Part shown: in pieces, positions 42,866-52,200 of the stretch
Layout of the letters: each line of letters opens with the position of its first letter
Position numbering within the stretch: the stretch's first letter is position 1
Source: Arthrobacter sp. AL12
GTDB lineage: Bacteria; Actinomycetota; Actinomycetes; Actinomycetales; Micrococcaceae
Direction: 5' to 3'
Length of the DNA stretch: 64,000 bases
Assembly (NCBI RefSeq): GCF_029960645.1
Contig: NZ_JASBQY010000015.1
Coordinates: forward strand, 1-64,000
Position numbers and translations under genes: made by a program
Notes under the pieces: generated by a model
What the model saw: the letters and a program-made list of their open reading frames with translations, nothing else
What the model was told of the DNA's origin: nothing
Databases searched by the model: none

Positions 42866-44302
42866 CTAAAGGCCCTCGATTGCTTCCAGCCGGCCGGAGC
42901 GGACCGCGTCGGCGAAGGCCTGGTAGTCCCGCTCATTCTGGTCGGCGTAGCGTGCCGAGAAGTCGGTGACCGCCACATCGAACTTGTCGCTCCTGCCCAG
43001 ATAGGCGGCCATTGCGACGGCGTCGCCCGAGCGGGCGTGCGCACGCGCCAGGGTCCATCCGCAGGCATTGGCATAGAGGGTCAGGCCGAGCGGTTTCATC
43101 CCTTCCACAATGGCCGAGCCCTTCATGTCACGCAGTTGGCGCCAGTACAGGTACCGGTTTTCCTGCGCGCCCTTGGTCCACCCCAGGAAGATGTCGCTCG
43201 CGGCCTGCATCATACGCTGCCCCTGCACCACGCGCTCGCCCGGCTGTTTGAATTTGCTCTTGGGCAAGTGGTCCTCGAGCACTGACCGCGTGGCCTCCTT
43301 GACCTGCAGGAACAGCGGGTCCTGCTGGTCGCGCCCCTGAAGCAAGGCGATGAACGCCCGGGTGCCGACGCTGCCGACGCCGACGACCTTGCGGGCGACG
43401 TCGATGATTTCGAAGCGCTCGAGGAGGCGACGCCGGTCGTCCTGCAGCGTCGCCCGGTACGAACGCAGCTGGTCGTGAATCACGTGCTCGAGTTCATCGG
43501 CGGACATGTGGAACGATCCGCCCAGCTCCCGGGCCGGGATGACGATCGGTGGCTGGCTGACGATTCGGTACTGCCCGTCCACAAGCTCGGCGAGCTTGGA
43601 AAGTGCCTGAAGGCTGTCCCGGGTGTGGGCCTTGGCGACGTTCGCTTGCGCCTTCTTTTCCATGCCTTGGGCAGCCTTCTTCAGGGCCTTGCCCTTTTGG
43701 GATGCGACGGCCAAGTTGATGGTTTCCAGCAGCTGTTCCTCGGACAGCCGGGCGTACCAGATGTCCAGAGTGCGCATTTTCGCGAACTGGGCCATCGCTT
43801 CCCGGTAGGCCCGAACCGCGGTCAGCGTCACATCGCGGGTTTCTTCCTTGGTGAACCCGTTGTTCCGGGCCGCGATGGTGAAGCTTGCGGCCATGCGTTT
43901 TACGTCGTATTCGAACGGCCCTGGCAGTGTCTCGTCGAAGTCGTTCAGGTCAAACAGCAGTGTCCGCTCTGGCGAGGCGAATACGCCGAAGTTGGACAGG
44001 TGGGCGTCACCGCACAGCTGGGCGACCAGGCCGGCCCGCGGGGTGTCCTTTAGGTCGGCGGCCATGATTTTGGCCGCGCCCCGGTAGAAAGTGAACGGTG
44101 AGACCAGCATCCGTCCGTGGCGTACCGGGACGAGGTCCTGTTCGCGGGTAAGGTTCTGTTCCTCGAGGAGCGCGACCGGATCCGGCCGGTCCGGTGCGGG
44201 CACCCAACCCGTGGAGCTGGAGACTGGCGTCTTCTTCCGGTATCCCTTGCCCTTCGCAACCCGCTCCTCGACGCTCCGGTGCTTGACTTTATTCTCGGCC
44301 AT
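42866..44302 (-). CDS. DUF2252 domain protein (kinase-like fold signature)
   Basis: The 478-residue protein is a DUF2252 member. It has LCGDAHLSNFGVF and LFDLNDFDE, which resemble the catalytic loop and metal-binding motif of aminoglycoside-phosphotransferase-like kinases, and an N-terminal RMLVSPFTFYRGAA signature. Function unknown; a small-molecule kinase role is only suggested by the motifs. GGGAGG nine bases before the ATG at 44302 fixes the start. Base composition is slightly lower in GC than its neighbours. It lies between the blaI operator and the MIP pseudogene. Confidence 0.85.
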   Translation of the reverse strand: MAENKVKHRSVEERVAKGKGYRKKTPVSSSTGWVPAPDRPDPVALLEEQNLTREQDLVPVRHGRMLVSPFTFYRGAAKIMAADLKDTPRAGLVAQLCGDAHLSNFGVFASPERTLLFDLNDFDETLPGPFEYDVKRMAASFTIAARNNGFTKEETRDVTLTAVRAYREAMAQFAKMRTLDIWYARLSEEQLLETINLAVASQKGKALKKAAQGMEKKAQANVAKAHTRDSLQALSKLAELVDGQYRIVSQPPIVIPARELGGSFHMSADELEHVIHDQLRSYRATLQDDRRRLLERFEIIDVARKVVGVGSVGTRAFIALLQGRDQQDPLFLQVKEATRSVLEDHLPKSKFKQPGERVVQGQRMMQAASDIFLGWTKGAQENRYLYWRQLRDMKGSAIVEGMKPLGLTLYANACGWTLARAHARSGDAVAMAAYLGRSDKFDVAVTDFSARYADQNERDYQAFADAVRSGRLEAIEGL

Positions 44303-44567
44303 GATCGGCGACCTCCCTTTGACGTCGGGAACCGCCACCGGGCACTGGTTGCCTGGGGGCGGTACCTGCTGAGTTGCGCGAACGCGCCTCGGCTCCGTGC
44401 TCCATCAGCATGGCTGTGCAGGTATTTGCGATTGTGGCCCTGAAGCGGCCCGTGGTCAACGCGCTGCGGAAAGCGCGGAGCCGCCCCGGCTGGCGGACGG
44501 AACCGCGCCATCCGCCAGCTAGCGAGCGACCCGCGCAGCGCTGACAAGGGTCTCCGTCAGCGGTACA
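44303..44567. other. Spacer upstream of DUF2252 gene
   Basis: No gene recognised. A 9-base perfect inverted repeat, GCTGGCGGA at 44489-44497 and its complement at 44511-44519, lies just before the MIP remnant; its role is unclear. Confidence 0.4.
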
Positions 44568-45238
44568 TTGGCCTTCTCAGGTGCCGGCTCCTTTTTTGGG
44601 CGGGCACGATGCCAGCGTCGGCCGTGGTGCCCGGGCCTGATGGTGATGGGGATCATCCTGTTCATGGGCAAGATCTCCGGCGCACATCTGAACCCTGCGG
44701 TCAGCATTGCCTGCGCGCTCCGCGGTGACTTCCCGTGGCGCAGGGTGCCGGCTACATCGTTGTTCAGCTCATCGGGGCGACGCTTGGCTGCGTGCTGCTG
44801 CAGGCGGTGATCGGCGTCTCCGCCACCTACGGATCAAACTATCCGGCGGCAGGCTATTCGCCCGGCGCCGCATTCTGGATGGAGGCACTGCTGACGCTCG
44901 GGCTGGTCAGGGTCATCCTGGGAACCGCCTCCGGTGCCCAGAACATCGGGTTGCTCGGGGCGGTTGCGGTCGGCGCGTACATTGCTGTGGCCGGTCTGTG
45001 GGGCAGCCCAGCCTCCGGCACATCGATGAATCCGGCGCGTACGTTAGGGCCCGATCTTGCCGGCGGCAATTTCAGCGACTAATGGGTGTACGCCGCCGGC
45101 CCAGTGGCCGGTGCGGTGGTCGCTGTCGGTATCGCCTTCATCTTGCGCGGCACGGGCGGCGGGAAGTCGGGCTCGGGCGCCGCCCAGGGAGCCCTCTTCA
45201 CCGAGGTTGCCACCGACAAGGAACCTTTGCTGTGCTGA
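44568..45238 (+). pseudogene. MIP/aquaporin family channel, remnant
   Basis: Both pore motifs are readable: SGAHLNPAVS and SGTSMNPARTLGPDL. They lie in different frames. After RGDFPWRRVP, a lost base shifts the frame, and the usual continuation GYIVVQLIGATLG is in the next frame (open from 44735). A TAA at 45080-45082 replaces what is normally a Tyr codon in FSDYWVYAAGP, and the same frame then runs on to TGA at 45236-45238. The N terminus before GLMVMGIILFMG is degraded. Intact homologues are membrane channels for water or small solutes. No functional start was found. Confidence 0.85.
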
Positions 45239-45386
45239 CCCGATGAGGGTCGATGTGTCCCCAAGGCCTGGCGCAACTCAGGAGTGACGCTGCAGCAGGC
45301 CTGCGTTCAATGGTCTGGCACCCGCGTCCCTTTGGATCAAGGGACAGTTGCCGAATTTCGCATGCCGCGCGGTCAGTTTGCCGCGG

Positions 45387-46310
45387 TCAGCTTTGCTGGC
45401 GGTGCTGTATCAGGATGTCCCGGGCGGTCGTCCACTTCCGGCTGCCGTAGCGGTCATTGTTGATGAAGCGCAGGTTCGCGTCGCCGCTGAACATGCTGGC
45501 GAAGTACTGCATGCCCTGCCACGGCGGGAACGGGTCGTCAGAGGCTGGCGTCAGGGCCCTGACTGCACGGCTCATTGCAGTCAGGGAACCGACGCTGCCC
45601 GCGTAGAGGAGCCGGAATTGGGTCCCGGTCAGGTCGGTCATCGTCGATGCCAGGGTCCTTGCCGTGACCTGATCCCCGGCGATCTGGAGGACGCGGGGCG
45701 CACGCTTGTCGAGGGCGGCGGCGGCGGCGGTGTACGTGGCCGTGTCGTCCTTGGTGGTGAAGTCGAGCACTTGGTCGGGGTCGGACCAGAAGAGCACGCG
45801 GCGACGGGAGAACAGGATCATTGGTGCCTGCCCGGAGAGCATGTCGGTGAAGGCGCCGTTGAGAATCGACGTGGCCTGGATTTCGGTGGCGTCCAGTGTC
45901 TGTGCGAAGACCCTGCGGAGCTGCAGGTTCCGGTTGCTTCGGGGACGGATGCCGCGGTAGTCGATGGAGAAATCGGACGGGATGAAACGCGGCGCGCCGA
46001 CCCTGGCGGCCGCCTCAAGCAACCGCGATTGGGCACTGAAGATTGCGCTGTCGAGACCGTTGATCGCGGAGACGACGCAATCAACTCCCGTGCAGGCCCT
46101 TCTGAGGCCGTCCGGATCGTCGTAGTTGGCCTGGACCACCTCGGCTCCCTGGGCGCGTAGCTGGGCAATCCGCGCTGCGTCGGTTCCTGGTCGTGTCAGG
46201 ACCCGAACGGTGGCCCCCTGCGTGACCAGATTCCGCAGGATCCGTCCGCCCAGATCGCCGGTGGCGCCGGCGAGCAGGACGGTGTCCGAAGGGGGTGTTG
46301 TCGGGGTCAT
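45387..46310 (-). CDS. NmrA family NAD(P)-binding protein
   Basis: The 307-residue protein has an atypical SDR Rossmann start VLLAGATGDLGGRILRNL, a VRVLTRPG segment, AQGAEVVQANYDD, and FIPSDFSIDY, as in NmrA-like and isoflavone-reductase-like proteins. Some members sense redox state through NADP binding; others are reductases. The catalytic YxxxK is not evident. AAAAGGTG seven bases before the ATG sets the start. It is divergent from the cyd operon, and the 251-base spacer holds the two cyd operators. Confidence 0.85.
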   Translation of the reverse strand: MTPTTPPSDTVLLAGATGDLGGRILRNLVTQGATVRVLTRPGTDAARIAQLRAQGAEVVQANYDDPDGLRRACTGVDCVVSAINGLDSAIFSAQSRLLEAAARVGAPRFIPSDFSIDYRGIRPRSNRNLQLRRVFAQTLDATEIQATSILNGAFTDMLSGQAPMILFSRRRVLFWSDPDQVLDFTTKDDTATYTAAAAALDKRAPRVLQIAGDQVTARTLASTMTDLTGTQFRLLYAGSVGSLTAMSRAVRALTPASDDPFPPWQGMQYFASMFSGDANLRFINNDRYGSRKWTTARDILIQHRQQS

Positions 46311-46495
46311 TTGTTCGCACCTTTTGGGATGTCTCGGGGAAAGGGGTGCGTCGGCTAAAGACTACCAACGGTGGGACGAGGAGACTCCCGGGTTTGACCC
46401 AACGACGCCCCGGTTCCAACGTGGGTCGCCCGCGGCGCCTCCATTGCGGGCCGTTACATGCCGTGGGACTCTGGGTGCAGTGACCCATCAAAGTG

Positions 46496-46512
46496 TTCTA
46501 CACTCTGTAGAA
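46496..46512. promoter_or_regulatory. BlaI-type operator 1 upstream of cydA
   Basis: Perfect palindrome TTCTAC-ACTCT-GTAGAA. It is 50 bases upstream of the proposed cydA start. Confidence 0.7.
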
Positions 46513-46518
46513 GAATTC

Positions 46519-46535
46519 TTCTACGTGATGTAGAA
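46519..46535. promoter_or_regulatory. BlaI-type operator 2 upstream of cydA
   Basis: Perfect palindrome TTCTAC-GTGAT-GTAGAA, 23 bases from operator 1 centre to centre, about two helical turns, so two dimers could bind on one face. It is 26 bases before the cydA start and should overlap the promoter. Confidence 0.7.
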
Positions 46536-46561
46536 GTTGCTCCTAGCAAGTGAGGGACGCC

Positions 46562-48163
46562 TTGGACGCCTTGGAAATCGCACGGTGGCAATTCGGAATC
46601 ACCACCGTCTACCACTTCATGATGGTGCCGCTCACCATCGGCCTGGGCCTCGTCGTCGCCGTGATCCAGACAATGTGGCACCGGACCGGCAAGCCGGAGT
46701 ACCTCCGGATGACCAAGTTCTGGGGCAAGCTCTTCCTGATCAACTTCATCATGGGCGTCGCCACCGGCATTGTGCAGGAATTCCAGTTCGGCATGGCTTG
46801 GAGCGAATACAGCCGCTTCGTCGGCGACGTGTTCGGGGCGCCGCTGGCTATGGAGGCCCTGCTGGCGTTCTTCGTGGAGTCGACGTTCCTGGGGCTCTGG
46901 ATCTTCGGCTGGAAGCAGCTCAAACCCGGCGTCCACCTGGCCTGCCTGTGGATCGCCGTGATCGGTTCGGTCTTCTCCGCCTACTTCATCATCGTCGCCA
47001 ACAGTTGGATGCAGCACCCGGTGGGCGTTGAGATGGTCAACGGCCGTCCCGTGATGACCGATGCATGGGCGGTCTTCACCAACAACACCGCCCTCGTCGC
47101 CGTCCCGCACACCATCTTCGGCGCCCTCGCCGTCGCCGGCGCCTTCCTGCTCGGCATCGCCTGGTACCACCTGTGGCGCCGCCGGCACGACGGGATCGAC
47201 ACCCTCGGCGCGAACGGCAAGGTCGTCCCCGGCGAGGCCGCCATCCCCGGCCGGGACAGCACCGACCACGCCGTCTGGATCCGCTCCCTGCGGATCGGCG
47301 CCGTCGTGGCCATGGTTTCCTTCGCCGGAACCGCCATCACCGGGGACCTGCAGGGCAAACTCATGTTCGAACAGCAGCCCATGAAGATGGCCGCCGCCGA
47401 AGCGGCCTGCCACGACGGCACCGGCTTCTCCATTCTCAGCATCGGCAACGTCGGCTCCAGGAACTGTGATGACATCGTCGCGCTCATCGAGGTCCCCGGG
47501 ATCCTGTCCTTCCTCGCCAAGGGCGACTTTACCACCGAGGTCAAGGGCGTCAACAGCCTGATCGACCAGTACAAGGCCGACTACGGCACCAACCTGCCGG
47601 ACAACCCCATCTACGGGGAACGTGCCGGGCAGGAGATCCAGTACGTTCCGGTCATGGAGGTCACCTACTGGGGCTTCCGGATGATGATCGGCTTCGGCGG
47701 ACTGGCGGCCCTGGCCGCGCTGGTTGCACTCTGGGTTACCCGCAGCGGGACAGTGCCCGCCTCCCGCGGCCTCATGCGGCTGGCCGTGTTCGGGATCCTG
47801 GCGCCGTTCGGAGCCAACGCCGCCGGCTGGATCTTCACCGAGATGGGCCGCCAGCCCTTCGTCGTTGCCCCCAACCCGGACTCCAACGGGATTGACCAGG
47901 TCTTTATGTTCACTGCCGCCGCGGTCTCTCCCGGCGTCTCGGCCGGCGAGCTCCTGACCTCCCTCGTGGTGCTCACCGCCGTGTATGCGGTGCTGCTCGT
48001 GGTCGAGGTGAAGCTGTTGGTCAAGTACATCCGCGGTGGGGTGGTCGCGGCCATGCCGGAACTGGCGCACGTGCCCGCGGACGAGAACGAGGATGCCACC
48101 CCCAACGGCGGTGGCCCCGGCAAGCCCGGGGACGCCGACGACGTCCTGGCCTTCGCCTACTAG
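46562..48163 (+). CDS. cydA: Cytochrome bd ubiquinol oxidase subunit I
   Basis: CydA carries the three haems of the bd oxidase, which reduces oxygen at high affinity using quinol. The 533-residue protein begins MDALEIARWQFGITTVYHF, with the haem ligand H18. It shows the GRYWG-type region only weakly, then QPMKMAAAEA with the Lys/Glu site and FTEMGRQPF near the C terminus. The TTG at 46562 is preferred over GTG 46550: GAGGG lies five bases before it, and family members start with the same MDAL residues. The quinol loop is the short type. It is first in the operon with cydB and cydDC. Confidence 0.95.
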   Translation: MDALEIARWQFGITTVYHFMMVPLTIGLGLVVAVIQTMWHRTGKPEYLRMTKFWGKLFLINFIMGVATGIVQEFQFGMAWSEYSRFVGDVFGAPLAMEALLAFFVESTFLGLWIFGWKQLKPGVHLACLWIAVIGSVFSAYFIIVANSWMQHPVGVEMVNGRPVMTDAWAVFTNNTALVAVPHTIFGALAVAGAFLLGIAWYHLWRRRHDGIDTLGANGKVVPGEAAIPGRDSTDHAVWIRSLRIGAVVAMVSFAGTAITGDLQGKLMFEQQPMKMAAAEAACHDGTGFSILSIGNVGSRNCDDIVALIEVPGILSFLAKGDFTTEVKGVNSLIDQYKADYGTNLPDNPIYGERAGQEIQYVPVMEVTYWGFRMMIGFGGLAALAALVALWVTRSGTVPASRGLMRLAVFGILAPFGANAAGWIFTEMGRQPFVVAPNPDSNGIDQVFMFTAAAVSPGVSAGELLTSLVVLTAVYAVLLVVEVKLLVKYIRGGVVAAMPELAHVPADENEDATPNGGGPGKPGDADDVLAFAY

Positions 48164-48198
48164 CCTTCGCTCCCCAAGAAACGCAGAGGATACTCAGC

Positions 48199-49248
48199 AT
48201 GGATCTCCTTCCCACCATCTGGTTCATCGCCATCGCGGTGCTATGGACGGGCTATCTCTTCCTCGAGGGCTTTGACCTCGGCGTCGGGATGCTGATGAAG
48301 GCCTTCGCCCGGAACAACACCGAACGCCGCGTGCTGCTCAACACCATCGGCCCGGTCTGGGACGGCAACGAGGTCTGGCTCCTGACCGCGGGAGGCGCCA
48401 CCTTCGCCGCCTTCCCGCTCTGGTACGCCTCGCTGTTCTCCGCGCTGTACCTGCCGCTGCTGCTGGTCTTGGTCGCCCTCATCTTCCGCGCCGTGGCCTT
48501 CGAATACCGCGGCAAGGTCGACAACCCGCGGTGGCGTGCCCGCTGGGACTGGGCCATCTCCCTCGGCTCCCTCGTGGCGGCCTTCGGCATCGGCGCAGCC
48601 CTGGGGCTCACCACCACGGGACTGCCGCTGAACGCCAACGGCGACCGCGAAGGTGGCCCGTTCGCGTGGTTCAGCGCCTATGCGGTGCTGGGCGGCCTCG
48701 CCGTCGTCGGTTTCTCGCTGCTGCACGGGCTGGCGTTCCTGGCCCTGAAGACCGACGGCGACGTCCGGCACCGCGCCCGCCGGTGGTTTGTCCGGCTCCT
48801 GCCCGTCCTGCTGCTGCCGATCGCGGGCTGGGCGATCAGCCTGCAGCTGCTCAGCGGCGAGATGTGGACCGTGCTCGCGGTGGTCGCCGCCGTCGTAGCC
48901 GCCGTCCTGGCGTGGAACTTCGCCCGCACCGGTGCCGAAGGCCGCGCGTTCCTGTCCCTGGGCGCCTTCCTGCTCCTGGGCAGCGCCTCGATCTTCGGCG
49001 CCGCGTTCCCGGTGGTGCTGCCGTCCACGCTGAACCCGGACTTCAACCTGACCATCTCCAATGCCTCCTCCTCGGACTACACCCTGGGGCTGATGAGCAT
49101 TGTCGCCCTCATCGGTCTGCCCCTGGTGCTCGCCTACCAGGCATGGACCTACTGGGTGTTCCGCCGGCGGGTGAGCGACGCCCACATCCCGGAGGCACAC
49201 AGCTTCCTCCCCGCCATCGCCGCCAAAGCCCTGGCACCCAAGGACTAG
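48199..49248 (+). CDS. cydB: Cytochrome bd ubiquinol oxidase subunit II
   Basis: The 349-residue membrane subunit pairs with CydA. It has the typical opening LPTIWFIAIAVLWTGYLFLEGFDLGVGML, the GPVWDGNEVWLLTAGGATFAAFP block, and further helices with YQAWTYWVFRRRV near the end, giving about eight or nine transmembrane segments. AGAGGA lies nine bases before the ATG. It follows cydA after 35 bases and precedes cydDC by six bases. Confidence 0.96.
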   Translation: MDLLPTIWFIAIAVLWTGYLFLEGFDLGVGMLMKAFARNNTERRVLLNTIGPVWDGNEVWLLTAGGATFAAFPLWYASLFSALYLPLLLVLVALIFRAVAFEYRGKVDNPRWRARWDWAISLGSLVAAFGIGAALGLTTTGLPLNANGDREGGPFAWFSAYAVLGGLAVVGFSLLHGLAFLALKTDGDVRHRARRWFVRLLPVLLLPIAGWAISLQLLSGEMWTVLAVVAAVVAAVLAWNFARTGAEGRAFLSLGAFLLLGSASIFGAAFPVVLPSTLNPDFNLTISNASSSDYTLGLMSIVALIGLPLVLAYQAWTYWVFRRRVSDAHIPEAHSFLPAIAAKALAPKD

Positions 49249-49254
49249 CACCTG

Positions 49255-52200
49255 ATGAGACCGCAGTTCCCCCCGGGCCCCGCCAACCGCGCCGCCCTCT
49301 ACCTGCTGGGCCTGCTCGCGGCCCTGAAGGCCCTGTCCCTCGTGCTGATCGCGCAGGCGGTCGCGTCCATGCTGGCGGGACTAATGGCCGGCGACCCGGC
49401 CTGGGGCGGGCAGCTGTACTGGGGGGTTGCGGGCGTGGTGCTGCGGTCCCTGATGGTCTGGGCGCAGGCTGTCGCGTCGCGACGGGCGGCACTGGGGGTG
49501 AAAGAGCAGCTGCGCTCGCAGCTGCTCGGGCGGGCGCTGCGCAACGGCACCCGGTCCGCCGGGCCGTCCGACGGCGGCCTCGCCATCCTGGCGACCCGGG
49601 GACTGGACGCCCTGGACGGCTACTACACCCAGTTCCTGCCCGCCCTGGTGAACTGCGCCGCGATCCCGTTGCTGCTGGGGGCGCGCATCCTGTACGCCGA
49701 CTGGATCAGCGCCGCCGTGATCGTGCTGACCGTGCCGCTGGTCCCGGTCTTTATGGTCCTGATCGGCCGCTATACCGATGACCGCGTCCGGGAAGCCCAG
49801 TCGGCCCTGTCCCGGCTCTCCGGCCACATGCTGGAGCTCGCCAAGGGCCTGCCCGTCCTCGTGGGACTGGGCCGCGCCACCGCGCAGCGCAAGGCGCTCG
49901 AGGGTCTCTCCGAGGAATACCGCCACCGGACCATGGGAACCCTGCGGACCGCTTTCCTCTCCGCCCTCGCGCTGGAACTCATCGCCACCATCTCCGTGGC
50001 CGTCGTCGCGGTCTTCATCGGCGTCCGGCTCGTCCACGGCGACATGGCGCTGGAAGCGGGGCTGCTGGCCCTGATCCTCGCCCCCGACTGCTACCTCCCG
50101 CTCCGGGAACTGGGCACCGCCCACCATGCCAGCGACGACGGCCGTGCCGCGCTCGCCGAAACCACGGCCGTCCTCGAGGCGCCCGAGCCCGCGCCGCTGC
50201 GGCCCGCCGCGGACGCCACCGGTGACGCTGCCTCCGCTGCTGCCGCAACCGGGACGGCCGCCTTAACCGGGACGGCCGCCTTAATCGGGACGGCCTCCGC
50301 CTCTGCGGGGGCTGACGCCGGCACCGTCCGTCCGCCTGCCCTGAGCGTGGCCGGGCTGGCCGTCCGCTACGGCGGCCGGCAGGACGCCGCCGTCGGGCCC
50401 CTGACTTTCACCGCAGCCCCGGGGCGCATCACCGCCCTTGACGGTCCCAGCGGCGCCGGCAAGAGCACCGTCCTCGGGGTGCTGGCCGGCACCATCGGGA
50501 CGGTCGGCGGCCCGGACCGGGAAACCACTGTCACCGGACGGCTTGAAGGGTTCACGATGGCGGACCTCGCCTGGGTGCCGCAGCATCCCGTGATGGTGGC
50601 TCCCACCGTGCTGGACGAGATCCGGCTGTATCTGGGATCCGCCGCGGGACCTGCGGCGGACGGTGCCGGCGGCGATCCGGACCACGCCGCGGCCCTGCGC
50701 TGCCTGGCCGCCTGCGCCGCGGAGCACCTGGCCGCAAAGCATCCCGCCGAGCTCAGCCCGGGGGAGCTGCGCCGCGTCGCACTGGCCCGCGGCCTGGCGC
50801 GGATCGAAGCCGGGGCCCGGGTGCTGCTGCTCGATGAGCCCACCGCCCACCTGGACCGGGAATCCGCCACCGCCGTGAGCCGTGCCATCGCTTCGCTCCG
50901 CGGAAGGGTCACCGTCCTGCTGGTGGCCCACGACCGGTCGACCCGGGAACTCGCCGATGATTTCGTGGCCGTTGCCCCCGTTGCCCCCGTTGCCCCCGTT
51001 GCCCCCGTTGCCCCCGTTGCCCCCGGGTCCGTGGTGGCCGCGCCGGTTCCCGGGCCCGTGCCGGCGACCCGCGCCGCTGCATCCGCCGGCCAGCCTGGGC
51101 TTGAGCAGCCTGGGCCCGGCCGGCCCGCCGACAACACGGATCCCCGCGGGACGCAGGGCGCATTCGAACCGGCCGGGATCATTGATCCCCGCGCGATGCA
51201 GGCGGGGACGGCCGGACGCACCGCGCCCGGGTCCACGGCAACCCGGCTCCGCCGGCTGCTCGCACCCGTAGGCGTTAAATTCGCCGCGGCCGGCGCTGTT
51301 GGGACCCTGGCGGCGCTCTTCGCCGCCGCCCTCGCCGGGCTCTCCGGCTGGCTGATCATCCGCGCCAGCGAGCAGCCGCCCATCCTGTACCTGCTCACCG
51401 CGATCGTGGGCGTGCGCTTCTTCGGCATCGGCCGCGCCGCGCTGCGCTATCTTGAGCGTCTCCTGCTGCACGACGCCGTCTTTGCGGCCCTGACCCGGCT
51501 CCGCGGCCGGCTCTGGGAGTCGCTGAGCCGGCGGGCCCTCTCGCTGCGCCGGCTATTGCAGGGCGGCAACGTCCTGGGCACCGTGGTGGACGACGTCGAC
51601 ACGGTCCGGGAGCTGCTGCCCCGGGTGGTGCTGCCGCCGCTCACCGCCGTGGCCGTCGCCGCTGCCGCCGTCACCGGCACCACGCTGCTCCTGCCGGCCG
51701 CGCTCCCTGCCGTGATTGCCGCCGCGGTGCTGAGCCTCGTGGCAGCCCCCGCCCTGGCGCTGGCAGCGGACCGGATGTCCGCCGGCACCGAGCAGCGGCT
51801 GCGCTCCGGGGTCCTCCGCCAGGTGGCGGCAGCCCTCGACGCCCGCGCCGAGCTGCACGCCAATGGCGTCTCCGCGCCGGTGCTCGCGGCCATCACCCGC
51901 GCGGACCGCTCCGCCACCCAAGCCTCCCAGCGCTCGGCGTGGGCCGAAGGGCTCGGCCAGGGCCTGACGGTGCTGGCCTGCGGGACCGCCGCCCTGGCCA
52001 GTGCCGTGCTGGCCGCTCCGCTGGCCCTCAGCGGAGCCGTTGAAGCCGCCACGGTTGCCGTTGTGGTGCTGCTCCAGCTCGCACTCGTGGAGCCCTACGC
52101 GGCGATCACGACGGCGGTGCGGCAGTATCCCGCGCTGCGGGCCGTGCTGGGGCGCATCGGCGAAGCGGGCGTCCTGGACGACGGCGACACCGACACGTCC

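Noticed and set aside
40000-45300. Genomic island or prophage
   Set aside because: Two pseudogenes are present, but there is no integrase, tRNA, attachment repeat or sharp change in base composition.
46454-48070. 538-codon open frame opposite cydA
   Set aside because: Antisense shadow rich in Gly, Asp and His; cydA is well supported.
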